Of a stretch of DNA of 64,000 nt, positions 41,777-51,922 are shown one piece after another. Position 1 is the first letter of the stretch. Every line of letters starts with the position of its first letter. Where the stretch lies: the NCBI RefSeq assembly GCF_001429285.1, contig NZ_LMJJ01000040.1, positions 292,281 through 356,280 of the forward strand. Direction: 5' to 3'. Both the position numbers and the translations under genes were made by a program. The DNA comes from Ensifer sp. Root278 (GTDB lineage Bacteria; Pseudomonadota; Alphaproteobacteria; Rhizobiales; Rhizobiaceae). Under the pieces are notes generated by a model. That model saw only the letters and a list, made by a program, of their open reading frames with translations, did no database searches and was not told the DNA's origin.

Positions 41777-42802
41777 ATGGTGACGGAACAAGGCGGAGGT
41801 ATTCCTGAAGCCGAAGGCGGACCGGTTCGTCACATTCCCGTCCTCCTGTCGGAGGTTCTCGCGGCGCTCGAGCCTGCGCCCGGCAAGGTCATCCTCGATG
41901 GCACCTTCGGTGCGGGCGGCTACAGCTCCGCAATCCTCAAGGCCGGCGCCGACGTCATCGCGCTCGACCGCGACCCGACGGCGATTGCCGCCGGCGAGAA
42001 GCAGGTCGCCGAGTGGGGCGGACGGCTGAAGCTTATTCATTCGCAGTTCTCCGAACTTGCCGCCTATGCGCCGGCCGAGGGGCTGGACGGCGTCGTGCTC
42101 GATATCGGCGTTTCCTCGATGCAGATCGATGAGGCAGAGCGCGGCTTCTCCTTCCAGAAGAAGGGGCCGCTCGACATGCGCATGTCGGCCTCGGGCGTTT
42201 CGGCCGCCGATGTCGTCAACCGTGCCAAGGTCTCCGATCTCATCCGCATCTTCGGTTTTCTCGGCGAAGAGAAGCAGGCGGGCCGCATTGCCCGCGCAAT
42301 CGAGAAGCGCCGGGCCGAGCAGCCCTTCGAGACGACCCGCGACCTTGCGGGCCTGATCGAGGTGGTGACGCCGCGCAAGGCAAAAGACAAGATCCATCCG
42401 GCGACCCGCGTCTTCCAGGCGCTGCGCGTTTTCGTCAACGACGAACTCGGCGAGCTCGCTCAAGCGCTGTTTGCCGCCGAAAAGGCGCTGAAGCCAGGCG
42501 GCCGTCTTGTCGTTGTCACCTTCCATTCGCTCGAAGACCGCATCGTCAAGGCCTTCTTCCAGGATCGCTCCGGCAAGGCGAGCGGTTCGCGCCATCTGCC
42601 GATGGTTTCGGCGCGCGCGGCAACCTTCACGCCGGTTGGCAAGCCCATGGTGGCAGCCAGCGAGGAAGAAGCGTCCCTCAATCCGCGTGCCCGCTCTGCG
42701 AAGCTGCGCGCCGGCATCCGCACGCAAGCCGCGTCGCCGGGAAACGATCTATCCATTTTCAATCTGCCGGAACTGGCAAGCCTTGCACGGTTGGGGGGCT
42801 GA
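41777..42802 (+). CDS. rsmH: 16S rRNA (cytosine(1402)-N(4))-methyltransferase
   Basis: 341 aa SAM-dependent methyltransferase acting on C1402 in the ribosomal P site. [10 protein letters not shown], the motif I variant [43 protein letters not shown] and [16 protein letters not shown] are all diagnostic of RsmH (MraW). ATG 41777 has GGAGAGG upstream. The same frame stays open far upstream through mraZ, but that part is a shadow. It belongs to the dcw operon between mraZ and ftsL. Confidence 0.96.
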   Translation: MVTEQGGGIPEAEGGPVRHIPVLLSEVLAALEPAPGKVILDGTFGAGGYSSAILKAGADVIALDRDPTAIAAGEKQVAEWGGRLKLIHSQFSELAAYAPAEGLDGVVLDIGVSSMQIDEAERGFSFQKKGPLDMRMSASGVSAADVVNRAKVSDLIRIFGFLGEEKQAGRIARAIEKRRAEQPFETTRDLAGLIEVVTPRKAKDKIHPATRVFQALRVFVNDELGELAQALFAAEKALKPGGRLVVVTFHSLEDRIVKAFFQDRSGKASGSRHLPMVSARAATFTPVGKPMVAASEEEASLNPRARSAKLRAGIRTQAASPGNDLSIFNLPELASLARLGG

Positions 42803-42808
42803 CAAGAC

Positions 42809-43192
42809 ATGCTTCGAACGCTCGATATCGTTCTGATCGTCGTCATGACGGCCGCCGCGACGGTGACCTATACGATCAAGCATCGCGCCGAAAACAAGCT
42901 TGAGGAAGTCCGCAAGCTCGACGTGGCGATCAAGCTTGAAGAGGACACGATCGATCTGCTTCGCGCCGACTGGGCGCTCTTGACGCAGCCGAACCGGCTG
43001 GAGCGTCTGGTCGGTACCTTCGGTGCCGACCTGCAGCTTGCGCCGACGCCTTCCACACAGCTCGCCCAGCCGCAGGAACTGCCGATGCTGAAGGCGGATC
43101 TGCCGGTGCCGGAAGACAAGTCGGCGAAGGACGGTATCGCCTCGATCATCAACAAGACCGATAACATGGCAACTGGCTCGGTGGCGCGCTGA
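42809..43192 (+). CDS. ftsL: Cell division protein FtsL
   Basis: 127 aa single-pass division protein. One N-terminal membrane helix (LDIVLIVVMTAAATVTYTI) is followed by a coiled-coil region (KHRAENKLEEVRKLDVAIKLEEDTIDLLRADWALLTQPNRLERL). The last part is the conserved FtsL motif. It forms the FtsQ-FtsL-FtsB complex that activates FtsW-FtsI at the septum. It has 6 bases to rsmH and its stop overlaps the ftsI start by one base (TGATG), so translation is coupled. Confidence 0.9.
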   Translation: MLRTLDIVLIVVMTAAATVTYTIKHRAENKLEEVRKLDVAIKLEEDTIDLLRADWALLTQPNRLERLVGTFGADLQLAPTPSTQLAQPQELPMLKADLPVPEDKSAKDGIASIINKTDNMATGSVAR

Positions 43193-44940
43193 TGTCGTTT
43201 CTCTCCCGCATCATGGTATTGAAGAGCAAGGCGCATTTCTCGGCAGGCGGCAACAACCGGCCGGCCGAAAGCGGCCTCAACGTCACCTTTCAAGGGACGC
43301 GCAAGAAGACCACCAATCAGGCGAAGAACCGCGTCGCCATCGTGATCGCGAGCTTCGGCATCGTCTATGCCGTCATCGGCGGGCGCCTGGTGCAATACGG
43401 CATGGCGCAGCCGGAAACGGTTTCCAGCATCGGCCGGGCCGACAACCTGATGGCCTCGCGTCCAGACATTCTCGACCGCAACGGCGAGATCCTCGCGACC
43501 GACATCCGCACCGTTTCGCTCTATGCCGAGCCGCACAAGATCGTCGATGCCGACGAGGCAGTCGAGCGCCTGTCGACGGTTCTGCCTGATATCAATGCGC
43601 GCGAAATCTACAACAAGCTGAAGTCGAAATCGCGCTTCCAGTGGCTGCGCCGCCAGTTGACCCCGAAGCAGCAGAGCGAGATCCTGGCGCTCGGCATTCC
43701 CGGCGTCGGCTTCCGTCCGGAAAAGCGCCGCTTCTATCCCGGCGGCCACACCGCCGCGCATATTCTTGGCCACGTCAACATCGACAACCGCGGCGTTGCC
43801 GGCATGGAGCGCTACATCGACAGCCAGGGGCTCGCCGACCTTGCCGCGATCGGCATGACCAGCGACGCCAAGCTCGAGCCGGTGAAGCTCTCGATCGACG
43901 TGCGCGTGCAGAACATCGTGCGCGACGTCATCGACGCCGGCATGAAGAACTACCAGGCGCTGGCAGCCGGTGCCGTCGTGCTCGACGTCAACACCGGCGA
44001 AGTGCTGGCGATGGCGTCCGTTCCCGACTACGACCCCAACAAGCCGGCCGAAGGTGCGGAAGAAGGCTGGATGAACCGCATGTCGAACGGCACGTTCGAA
44101 ATGGGCTCCACCTTCAAGACCTTCACCATCGCCATGGGGCTGGATTCGGGCAAGGTCACGCTCAACGACAGCTTCGACGCTTCGGCGCCGATCCGCATCG
44201 GCGGCTTCACCATCAAGGACTTCCACGGCAAGCGCCGCGTGCTGACCGTGCCTGAAATCTTCCAGTATTCGTCGAACATCGGCACGGCCAAGATCGCTGA
44301 CCTCATCGGCATTCCCGGCCACAAGGAATTCCTGACGCGCATCGGTCTGCTTTCGAAGCTGCCGACCGAGCTGCCGGAGGTGAAAACCCCGACGCAGCCG
44401 CGCGAATGGAAGAAGATCAACTCGGTCACGATCTCCTTCGGCCACGGCGTCTCGACGACGCCGCTGCAGACGGCGGTTGCGGGTGCTGCACTCGTCAACG
44501 GCGGCAAGCTGATCGAGCCGACCTTCCTGCCGCGCACCGAGGAGCAGGCCAACGCAGTCGCCACGCCGGTGGTCAAGAAGAGCACTAGCGACGACATGCG
44601 CTTCCTCTTGCGCTGGAACGGCATTGCCGGCTCGGGCAAGCGTGCGCTGGTGCCGGGCTTCAACGTCGGTGGCAAGACCGGTACGGCCGACAAGGTGGTC
44701 AATGGCCGCTATGCCAGCGACCAGAACTTCAACGCCTTCCTCGCGGCCTTCCCGATCGACAACCCGAAATACATCGTGCTGACCTTCATCGACGCGCCGA
44801 AGACCGGCGAGGGTGGCGGGCGCACGGCAGGCTCGAACGCTGCTCCCATGGTTCGCGACATCATCAGCCGCTCCGCGCCGCTGCTCGGTGTCGAACCAAA
44901 GTTTGGAGAAGACGGTTCTGCCTTGCTTGTGTCTTATTAG
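43192..44940 (+). CDS. ftsI: Septal peptidoglycan transpeptidase FtsI (PBP3)
   Basis: 582 aa class B penicillin-binding protein crosslinking septal peptidoglycan. A cytoplasmic tail of ~45 residues precedes one membrane helix (IVIASFGIVYAVIGGRLV). The dimerisation domain begins RPDILDRNGEILATDI. The transpeptidase motifs are complete: S306-T-F-K, S360-S-N362 and K495-T-G. The length is normal for alphaproteobacteria. Partner FtsW is in the same cluster. Confidence 0.95.
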   Translation: MSFLSRIMVLKSKAHFSAGGNNRPAESGLNVTFQGTRKKTTNQAKNRVAIVIASFGIVYAVIGGRLVQYGMAQPETVSSIGRADNLMASRPDILDRNGEILATDIRTVSLYAEPHKIVDADEAVERLSTVLPDINAREIYNKLKSKSRFQWLRRQLTPKQQSEILALGIPGVGFRPEKRRFYPGGHTAAHILGHVNIDNRGVAGMERYIDSQGLADLAAIGMTSDAKLEPVKLSIDVRVQNIVRDVIDAGMKNYQALAAGAVVLDVNTGEVLAMASVPDYDPNKPAEGAEEGWMNRMSNGTFEMGSTFKTFTIAMGLDSGKVTLNDSFDASAPIRIGGFTIKDFHGKRRVLTVPEIFQYSSNIGTAKIADLIGIPGHKEFLTRIGLLSKLPTELPEVKTPTQPREWKKINSVTISFGHGVSTTPLQTAVAGAALVNGGKLIEPTFLPRTEEQANAVATPVVKKSTSDDMRFLLRWNGIAGSGKRALVPGFNVGGKTGTADKVVNGRYASDQNFNAFLAAFPIDNPKYIVLTFIDAPKTGEGGGRTAGSNAAPMVRDIISRSAPLLGVEPKFGEDGSALLVSY

Positions 44941-45006
44941 ACATGAAATGAGAAAGCGGACGATTCGCGATTCTTGCGGATCGAAATCGATGCGAGACGT
45001 GCGTTC

Positions 45007-46470
45007 ATGAAGATCAAAGACCTGGCGGGATCGAACTTCCCGGAACTTTCGGCGCAACTGGGCGGCGCTGCCGCCGATATCGACGTTGCCGGACTGACGG
45101 CCGATAGTCGGCAGGTTCAGCCAGGGGATCTCTTCGTCGCAGTTACCGGCAGCAAGGCCAATGGCAGCACCTATATTGCCGACGCGCTGAAGCGCGGCGC
45201 GGTCGCCGTCGTCACCGAAGCGGGCTCGGACGCCGATGCCTCGTCGGCGCCGGTCCTGAAGCTCTCTGAGCCCCGCGCTTTCCTGGCGCGCGCCGCTGCC
45301 GCCTTCTATGGCCGCCAGCCGGAAACCATGGTCGCCGTGACCGGCACCGCCGGCAAGACCTCGGTCGCCTCCTTCACCCGCCAGATCTGGGCGCATTCGG
45401 GCTTCGCGGCCGCGATGATCGGCACGACCGGTGTCGTCGCTCCAGGCCGCAACGATTACGGCTCGCTGACGACGCCCGACCCGGTGTCGCTGCACAAGCT
45501 CTTGGCCGAGCTTGCCGATGCCGGCGTCACCCATGCGGCGATGGAAGCCTCCAGCCATGGCCTCGACCAGAGCCGTCTCGACGGCGTTCGCCTTTCGGCC
45601 GCCGCCTTCACCAATCTCGGTCGCGACCACATGGACTATCATCCGACGGTCGAGCACTACATGGCCTCCAAGATGCGGCTGTTCAATGCCCTGCTGCCGA
45701 AGGGTGCGCCGGCGGTGATCTTTGCCGACGACCAATGGTCGGACCAGGCGATCGCCGCTGCCCGCAAGGCGAAGCTCGATGTGCGCACCGTCGGCCGCAA
45801 GGGCGATTTCATCTCGCTGAAGCGCGTCGAGCACTTCCGCCACAAGCAATCGGCCGAAGTGCATGTCGGCGACGACATCTTCGAAGTCCACATTCCGCTC
45901 GCCGGCGATTTCCAGGTGGCCAACGCTTTGGTCGCGGCGGGTCTCGCCATGTCGACCGGCATCAGCGCCAAGGCGGCCTTCTCGGCGCTTGAAAAGCTGC
46001 AGGGCGCCTCCGGTCGCCTCGAGCTGGTCGGCCAGACCAAGGATGGCGCGCTCGCCTATGTCGACTACGCCCACAAGCCGGATGCGCTCGAAAACGTGCT
46101 GGCCTCGGTGCGTCCGTTCACCACCGGCCGCGTCGTCGTGGTCTTCGGCTGCGGCGGCGACCGCGACAAGGGCAAGCGCCCGATCATGGGCGAGATCGCG
46201 ACAAGGCTTGCCGATGTGACGATCGTGACCGACGACAATCCGCGTTCGGAAGTTCCCGAGGGGATCCGCGCCGAAATCATGACTGCTGCCAAGGGCGCAA
46301 TCGAGATCGGCGACCGCGCCCAGGCGATCCGCACGGCGGTCGGCATGCTGAAGACCGGCGACACGCTGATCGTTGCCGGGAAGGGACACGAGGAGGGCCA
46401 GACGGTCGGCTCCGTGACGCTGCCCTTCTCGGATCATGCGGAGGTCCGCAAGGCATTGGGAGGCTTGTGA
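45007..46470 (+). CDS. murE: UDP-MurNAc-L-Ala-D-Glu:meso-diaminopimelate ligase
   Basis: 487 aa cytoplasmic Mur ligase adding meso-DAP to the stem peptide. The ATP site reads VTGTAGKTS near residue 115, and the UDP-substrate loop LTTPDP follows. [15 protein letters not shown] and [13 protein letters not shown] are conserved, as is the DNPRSE motif near residue 415 that reads meso-DAP in MurE. Start 45007 (MKIKDLAG) matches the family; in-frame ATG 44974 is unlikely. It lies 66 bases from ftsI. Confidence 0.95.
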   Translation: MKIKDLAGSNFPELSAQLGGAAADIDVAGLTADSRQVQPGDLFVAVTGSKANGSTYIADALKRGAVAVVTEAGSDADASSAPVLKLSEPRAFLARAAAAFYGRQPETMVAVTGTAGKTSVASFTRQIWAHSGFAAAMIGTTGVVAPGRNDYGSLTTPDPVSLHKLLAELADAGVTHAAMEASSHGLDQSRLDGVRLSAAAFTNLGRDHMDYHPTVEHYMASKMRLFNALLPKGAPAVIFADDQWSDQAIAAARKAKLDVRTVGRKGDFISLKRVEHFRHKQSAEVHVGDDIFEVHIPLAGDFQVANALVAAGLAMSTGISAKAAFSALEKLQGASGRLELVGQTKDGALAYVDYAHKPDALENVLASVRPFTTGRVVVVFGCGGDRDKGKRPIMGEIATRLADVTIVTDDNPRSEVPEGIRAEIMTAAKGAIEIGDRAQAIRTAVGMLKTGDTLIVAGKGHEEGQTVGSVTLPFSDHAEVRKALGGL

Positions 46471-46471
46471 T

Positions 46472-47911
46472 TTGAACTGGCTCTGGACAAGCAGCGATCT
46501 CCTGGCCGCGATGAACGGCCGGCCGGTTGGCAACCTGCCCGAGGGCATCTCGGGTATTTCGATCGATAGCCGTTCGATCGGCAAGGGCGAAGCTTTCTTC
46601 GCGATCAAGGGCGATCGCGTCGATGGCCACGACTATGCCGGCATTGCGCTCGCCAATGGCGCGGCGGTGCTGGTCGTCAGCGAAGGCAAGTTGCCGGCGC
46701 TCGGACGCCTCAACGCGCCGATGATCGTCGTCGACGACGTGCTCGAAGCGATGATCCGGCTGGGTTGCGCGGCGCGCGACCGCAGCGCCGCCAAGATCAT
46801 CGCCGTCACCGGTTCGGTGGGCAAGACGACGACCAAGGAGATGCTGCGCCATGTGCTCAAGCCCCAGGGCCGCGTGCATGCTTCGGTCGCATCCTTCAAC
46901 AACCACTGGGGCGTGCCGCTGACGCTCGCGCGCATGCCCGAGGCAACCGACTTCGGCATCTTCGAGATCGGCATGAACCATCCGGGCGAGATCCGGCCGT
47001 TGACTGCCATGGTCCGTCCGCATGTGGCCATGGTGACGAGCATCGCCGCCGCCCACCTCGGCAACTTCAAGAGCCTCGATGAGATCGCCGAGGCCAAGGC
47101 CGAGATCTTCGAAGGTGTCGTCAATGGCGGCCATGCGCTGATCATTCACGACAGCCCTCAATACAAGCTTCTGGAAAATGCCGCGGCTACGGCCGGCGTC
47201 AGCCACATCCATTCCTTCGGCGCCAATCCCAAGGCCGAATTCCGCCTGGTCGAATTCAGTGGCGGTCCGGAAGGCTCCATTCTCTGGGCCGGCATCGGTG
47301 GTCGGACGCTGGAGGTGGCGATCGGCGCGCCCGGACGGCACATTGCCGAGAACGCGGTGGCCGTTCTGGCAGCGGTGAAGCTTGCCGGCGGCGATCTCGA
47401 CTATGCGGCTTCGGCCCTTGCGACCATGCAGGCGGAAACGGGCAGGGGGCGACGCCATACGCTAGTGATCGGCACCGGCACGCTGAAGGTGATCGACGAG
47501 AGCTACAATGCCAATCCGAGCTCGATGCGGGCGGCGATCGCGCTCCTGCGCGACAGCGAACCGCCGGTCGGCGGCCGCCGCATCGCCGTGCTCGGCGACA
47601 TGCTGGAAATGGGCGAACACGCCGTCGAGGTGCATGCCGCACTCGCCCGTCCGCTCGTCGAAGCCGGTATCACCGATGTCTGGCTTGCCGGACCTTTGAT
47701 GGCGCATCTGCGTGATGCGCTGCCGCCCGAGGTCTCCGTGATCTATCGCGAGAGCGTCGAGGACCTGAAGACGTATGCGCTGGCCGCCGTCGCGCCCGGC
47801 GATGTCATCATGATCAAGTCGTCGAAGGGGACCGGCTGCGCCAAGATCGTGCAGGCGCTGATCGAGACCTATCCGGCAGCGGATACCGAGGGACCTGAAG
47901 CCGAGGAATAA
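46472..47911 (+). CDS. murF: UDP-MurNAc-tripeptide:D-Ala-D-Ala ligase
   Basis: 479 aa Mur ligase completing the UDP-MurNAc pentapeptide. The ATP motif VTGSVGKTTTKEM lies near residue 110, then FEIGMNHPGEI and DESYNANPSSMRAAI, both MurF marks. The start is read as TTG 46472, one base after the murE stop, because GGGAGG lies 8 bases upstream and it gives MNWLWTSSDLL; the only upstream ATG (46436) lies inside murE. A RIME1 repeat separates it from mraY. Confidence 0.93.
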   Translation: MNWLWTSSDLLAAMNGRPVGNLPEGISGISIDSRSIGKGEAFFAIKGDRVDGHDYAGIALANGAAVLVVSEGKLPALGRLNAPMIVVDDVLEAMIRLGCAARDRSAAKIIAVTGSVGKTTTKEMLRHVLKPQGRVHASVASFNNHWGVPLTLARMPEATDFGIFEIGMNHPGEIRPLTAMVRPHVAMVTSIAAAHLGNFKSLDEIAEAKAEIFEGVVNGGHALIIHDSPQYKLLENAAATAGVSHIHSFGANPKAEFRLVEFSGGPEGSILWAGIGGRTLEVAIGAPGRHIAENAVAVLAAVKLAGGDLDYAASALATMQAETGRGRRHTLVIGTGTLKVIDESYNANPSSMRAAIALLRDSEPPVGGRRIAVLGDMLEMGEHAVEVHAALARPLVEAGITDVWLAGPLMAHLRDALPPEVSVIYRESVEDLKTYALAAVAPGDVIMIKSSKGTGCAKIVQALIETYPAADTEGPEAEE

Positions 47912-47989
47912 GCCGGCGACACCACCCATGATGGGCGCGGTGGATACAGCCTGGGGTTAGGTGGGCGCGCCCGAACACTTCGCATGCTG

Positions 47990-48093
47990 CTGCATACCTC
48001 CTTAAATCGGAATCGATTTAGGGGAAAAATTATGCAGCGGATCAAATTGTTACAGCGACCTTTGCGCGTCTAGTTAGACGCGGGGCGCTGTAA
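47990..48093 (-). repeat. RIME1-like intergenic repeat, copy f, inside the dcw cluster
   Basis: Reverse orientation: CTGCAT ... ATGCAG with CTTAAATCG/CGATTTAG arms, then TTACAGCG ... GCGCTGTAA including GCGCGTC/GACGCG. It fills most of the 250 bases between murF and mraY, where the rest of the cluster is tightly packed. Confidence 0.8.
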
Positions 48094-48161
48094 TGCGTAT
48101 CGTTTTTCAGATGATTCTGTTGGACGACGTCTATTGCTAAACCTTTGGGGAAAGGTCCCTT

Positions 48162-49262
48162 ATGCTCATTTGGCTCGTGGAACTGGCGGACCACTTTCAG
48201 TTTTTCAATCTTTTTCGCTACATCACCTTCCGCACCGGCGCGGCGCTCTTCACCTCGGCCATGATCGTCTTCCTGTTCGGCCCTGCGATGATCGCTTCGC
48301 TGCGCATCCGCCAGGGCAAGGGCCAGCCGATCCGTGCCGACGGGCCGCAGACGCATTTCAAGAAGGCCGGCACGCCGACCATGGGCGGCCTGATGATTCT
48401 GGCCGGCATCGTCGTCTCGTCGCTGCTCTGGGCCGATCTTTCCAGCGTCTATGTGGTCTCGACCCTGCTCGTCACCCTCGGTTTCGGCGCCATCGGCTTC
48501 TATGACGACTACCTCAAGGTCACCAAGCAGTCGGACAAGGGCTTTTCCGGCAAGGCGCGCCTCGGCTTCGAATTCATCATCGCAGCGATTGCGGTGTTCT
48601 TCATGATGCAGGCTTCGCTTTCGAGCGGTACCGCCGGCTCGACCTTCGGCTCCTCGGTCACGTTCCCCTTCTTCAAGGACCTGGTGATCAATCTCGGCTA
48701 TTTCTTCGTGCTGTTCGGTGGCTTCGTTATCGTCGGCGCCGGCAATGCCGTGAACCTGACCGACGGTCTCGACGGCCTTGCGATCGTGCCGGTCATGATC
48801 GCCGCCGCTGCCTTTGGCCTGATCGCCTATCTCGCCGGCAACGCGGTCTTTGCCAACTACCTGCAGATCCATTTCGTGCCTGGCACCGGCGAGCTTGCCG
48901 TCATCCTCGGCGCCGTCATCGGCGCCGGCCTCGGCTTCCTCTGGTTCAACGCGCCGCCGGCGGCAATCTTCATGGGCGATACCGGGTCGCTCGCACTTGG
49001 CGGCCTGATTGGCACCGTTGCCGTTGCCGTTAAGCACGAGATCGTCATGGTCATCATCGGCGGCCTCTTCGTGATGGAAACCCTGTCGGTCATCATCCAG
49101 GTGTTCTGGTTCAAGCGCACCGGCCGTCGTGTCTTCCTGATGGCGCCGATCCACCACCACTTCGAAAAGAAGGGCTGGACCGAAAGCCAGGTTGTGATCC
49201 GTTTCTGGATCATCGCCGTCATCCTGGCGATGGTCGGCCTCTCCACCCTCAAGCTGCGGTGA
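48162..49262 (+). CDS. mraY: Phospho-N-acetylmuramoyl-pentapeptide-transferase
   Basis: 366 aa integral membrane enzyme making lipid I from UDP-MurNAc-pentapeptide and undecaprenyl phosphate. About ten hydrophobic segments. Conserved motifs: [10 protein letters not shown], the Asp pair in [22 protein letters not shown] and [12 protein letters not shown], and the C-terminal [13 protein letters not shown] with the His triplet. Next gene murD starts 7 bases later. Its own transcription could be affected by the RIME1 copy just upstream. Confidence 0.96.
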   Translation: MLIWLVELADHFQFFNLFRYITFRTGAALFTSAMIVFLFGPAMIASLRIRQGKGQPIRADGPQTHFKKAGTPTMGGLMILAGIVVSSLLWADLSSVYVVSTLLVTLGFGAIGFYDDYLKVTKQSDKGFSGKARLGFEFIIAAIAVFFMMQASLSSGTAGSTFGSSVTFPFFKDLVINLGYFFVLFGGFVIVGAGNAVNLTDGLDGLAIVPVMIAAAAFGLIAYLAGNAVFANYLQIHFVPGTGELAVILGAVIGAGLGFLWFNAPPAAIFMGDTGSLALGGLIGTVAVAVKHEIVMVIIGGLFVMETLSVIIQVFWFKRTGRRVFLMAPIHHHFEKKGWTESQVVIRFWIIAVILAMVGLSTLKLR

Positions 49263-49269
49263 GCGGACG

Positions 49270-50661
49270 ATGATCCCGGTCTCCACATTCAGCGGCAGGA
49301 AGGTCGCTCTTTTCGGGCTCGGCGGCTCGGGGCTCGCAACGGCGCAGGCGCTGGTCGCGGGTGGCGCGGACGTCACCGCCTGGGACGATAACCCGGACAG
49401 CGTCGCCAAGGCTTCCGCCGCCGGCGTGCCGACGGCGGACCTGCGCACGGTCGAGTGGTCCGGCTTTGCCGCCTTCGTGCTTTCGCCGGGCGTGCCGCTC
49501 ACCCATCCGAAGCCGCACTGGACGGTGGATCTCGCCCATGCTTCGGGCGTCGAGATCATCGGCGACGTCGAGCTCTTCGTGCGCGAACGCCGCGCGCATG
49601 CGCCCGATTGCCCGTTCATCGCGATTACCGGCACCAACGGCAAGTCGACGACAACGGCGCTGATCGCGCATATCCTGAAGGAAAGCGGTCGCGACACCCA
49701 GCTCGGCGGCAATATCGGCACGGCGGTTCTGACGCTCGATCCGCCCAAGGCCGGCCGCTTCTACGTGGTCGAGTGCTCGTCCTACCAGATCGATCTGGCG
49801 CCGACTCTCAACCCGAGCGCCGGCATTCTCCTGAACCTCACGCCCGACCACCTCGATCGCCACGGCACGATGCAGCACTACGCCGACATCAAGGAGCGGC
49901 TGGTCGCCGGCAGCGGCACGGCCATCGTCGGCGTCGACGACAGCTTCTCGGCCCTGATCGCCGACCGGGTGGAGCGCGCGGGCACGAAGACGGTCCGGAT
50001 CTCGCGCCGCCATGTGCTTGCCAATGGTCTTTATGCCGAAGGCTCGCGCATCCTGAAGGCAGAAGGCGGCACGTCCAGCCTGTTCGTCGATCTCGACGGT
50101 ATTCAGACTTTGCGCGGCGGCCACAACGCCCAGAACGCGGCGGCTGCCATTGCCGCCTGCCTCGCAGTTGGCGTCAGCGCGGTGGAGATCCGCGACGGGC
50201 TGAAGAGCTTCCCCGGTCTCAAGCACCGCATGCAGCCGGTCGGGCGTAAGGGCGCGGTCGTGTTCGTCAACGACAGCAAGGCGACCAATGCCGACGCGGC
50301 AGCGCCGGCGCTTTCGAGCTATGAGCGCATCTACTGGATTGCCGGCGGTCTACCGAAGGAAGGGGGCATCACGACGCTTGCGCCCTTCTTCCCGAAGATC
50401 GTCAAGGCCTATCTGATCGGCGAGGCGGCGCCTGCCTTTGCGGCGACGCTCGGCGAGGCGGTTCCTTACGAAATTTCGGGCACGCTGGAGCAGGCGGTGG
50501 CGCATGCGGCCGCAGAGGCAGGCAAGGACGAAGCCGGCCCTTCGGCGGTGATGTTATCCCCGGCTTGCGCAAGCTTCGACCAGTATAAGAACTTCGAGGT
50601 GCGCGGCGATGCGTTTGTCGGCCATGTGCGCGCGATCGATGGCGTGACGATGCTGATTTAG
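49270..50661 (+). CDS. murD: UDP-MurNAc-L-alanine:D-glutamate ligase
   Basis: 463 aa Mur ligase adding D-Glu. The N-terminal Rossmann segment [18 protein letters not shown] is typical of MurD; the ATP site is [14 protein letters not shown] near residue 118, followed by GGNIGTAVL and [22 protein letters not shown] lies in the C-terminal domain. Normal length. Seven bases after mraY in the dcw run. Confidence 0.95.
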   Translation: MIPVSTFSGRKVALFGLGGSGLATAQALVAGGADVTAWDDNPDSVAKASAAGVPTADLRTVEWSGFAAFVLSPGVPLTHPKPHWTVDLAHASGVEIIGDVELFVRERRAHAPDCPFIAITGTNGKSTTTALIAHILKESGRDTQLGGNIGTAVLTLDPPKAGRFYVVECSSYQIDLAPTLNPSAGILLNLTPDHLDRHGTMQHYADIKERLVAGSGTAIVGVDDSFSALIADRVERAGTKTVRISRRHVLANGLYAEGSRILKAEGGTSSLFVDLDGIQTLRGGHNAQNAAAAIAACLAVGVSAVEIRDGLKSFPGLKHRMQPVGRKGAVVFVNDSKATNADAAAPALSSYERIYWIAGGLPKEGGITTLAPFFPKIVKAYLIGEAAPAFAATLGEAVPYEISGTLEQAVAHAAAEAGKDEAGPSAVMLSPACASFDQYKNFEVRGDAFVGHVRAIDGVTMLI

Positions 50662-50764
50662 TCCGTCACCGTCAGGCTGGTGCTGAAGGCACCGGTCGAA
50701 ACGGAAGCGGGTGCAGGTATTCGGACGTGGGGCGCAAGAGGCGCCGGAGAAGGGGACTGACAAG

Positions 50765-51919
50765 ATGGTAAGCCGAGCCGAACGTGGCCCCGTGGCCGAC
50801 TGGTTCTGGACGATCGACAGGTTCTTTCTGGCGACCTTCATCCTGTTGATGGGCGTCGGCTTCATGCTGTCCTTCGCCGCAAGCCCCGCCGTCGCCGAGC
50901 GCATCGGCCTCGACAGCTTCCACTTCGTCAAGCGTCACGCGCTCTTCCTCTTGCCGTCACTGGTGGTGATGGTCGGTATCTCCTTCCTCTCGCCGCGCCA
51001 GGTCAGGCGCGCTGCGATCCTGCTTCTCGGCGGCTCGCTCGCGATGATGGTGCTGGTGCTCTTCATCGGCGAGGAGGTGAAGGGCTCGATGCGCTGGCTT
51101 TCCATCGCCGGCATCTCGATCCAGCCCTCGGAATTCATGAAGCCGGCCTTTGTCGTCGTCTGCGCCTGGCTCTTCTCCGAACATGCGCGCCAACCGGAAA
51201 TCCCCGGCAATCTCTTTGCCATCCTGCTCTTCGGCATCGTCGCAGCGCTTCTCGTCGCCCAGCCCGACCTTGGCCAGACGATCCTGACGACCGCGGTCTG
51301 GGGCGGCATGTTCTTCATGGCCGGCATGCCCTGGCTGTGGATCATCCTGCTCGGCGGTGCTGCGCTCGGCGGTTTCTTCGTCGCCTATACGATGCTGCCG
51401 CACGTGGCGGCCCGTATCGACAAGTTCCTGACCGGCGAGGGCGACACCTTCCAGATGGATACCGCACGCGAGGCGATCATTCGCGGCGACTGGTTCGGCC
51501 GGGGTCCTGGCGAAGGCATCGTCAAGCGCATCATCCCGGACAGCCATACCGACTTCGTCTTTTCCGTTGCGGCCGAGGAATTCGGCATCGTCTTTTGCAT
51601 GGTCATCGTGCTGATCTTCGCCTTCCTGGTGATGCGCGGCCTCAACCATGCCTTCCGCGAACGCAACGACTTCAACCGGTTCGCCGTTGCCGGCCTGGTT
51701 CTCCAGATCGGCATCCAGTCGATGATCAACATCGGCGTGAACCTCGAACTGCTCCCGGCCAAGGGCATGACCCTGCCGCTGATCTCCTATGGTGGCTCGT
51801 CCATGGTGGCGATCTGCGTCACTGCCGGCTTCATCCTGGCTTTGACTCGTCACCGTCCGGAGAAGCGCGCCGTGGAGCGCAGCCTGTTTCGGTCCGGCAT
51901 TGGTGTGCCGGCGGAGTAA
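50765..51919 (+). CDS. ftsW: Septal peptidoglycan polymerase FtsW
   Basis: 384 aa SEDS glycosyltransferase polymerising lipid II at the septum with FtsI. About ten membrane helices. SEDS motifs: GSMRWLSIAGISIQPSEFMKPA, VAQPDLGQT (the catalytic Asp region), HTDFVFSVAAEEFG and the C-terminal PLISYGGSS. Start 50765 (MVSRAERG) has GGGGAC upstream; ATG-like 50711 would add an unrelated 18 residues. Located between murD and murG. Confidence 0.95.
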   Translation: MVSRAERGPVADWFWTIDRFFLATFILLMGVGFMLSFAASPAVAERIGLDSFHFVKRHALFLLPSLVVMVGISFLSPRQVRRAAILLLGGSLAMMVLVLFIGEEVKGSMRWLSIAGISIQPSEFMKPAFVVVCAWLFSEHARQPEIPGNLFAILLFGIVAALLVAQPDLGQTILTTAVWGGMFFMAGMPWLWIILLGGAALGGFFVAYTMLPHVAARIDKFLTGEGDTFQMDTAREAIIRGDWFGRGPGEGIVKRIIPDSHTDFVFSVAAEEFGIVFCMVIVLIFAFLVMRGLNHAFRERNDFNRFAVAGLVLQIGIQSMINIGVNLELLPAKGMTLPLISYGGSSMVAICVTAGFILALTRHRPEKRAVERSLFRSGIGVPAE

Positions 51920-51922
51920 AAC

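Noticed and set aside
42868-46608. A 1246-codon open frame on the minus strand across ftsL, ftsI, murE and murF
   Set aside because: It is antisense to four certain genes. High third-position GC in this genome leaves long stop-free antisense frames; its composition (rich in Arg, His, Asp, Gly, no domain seen) is that of a shadow.
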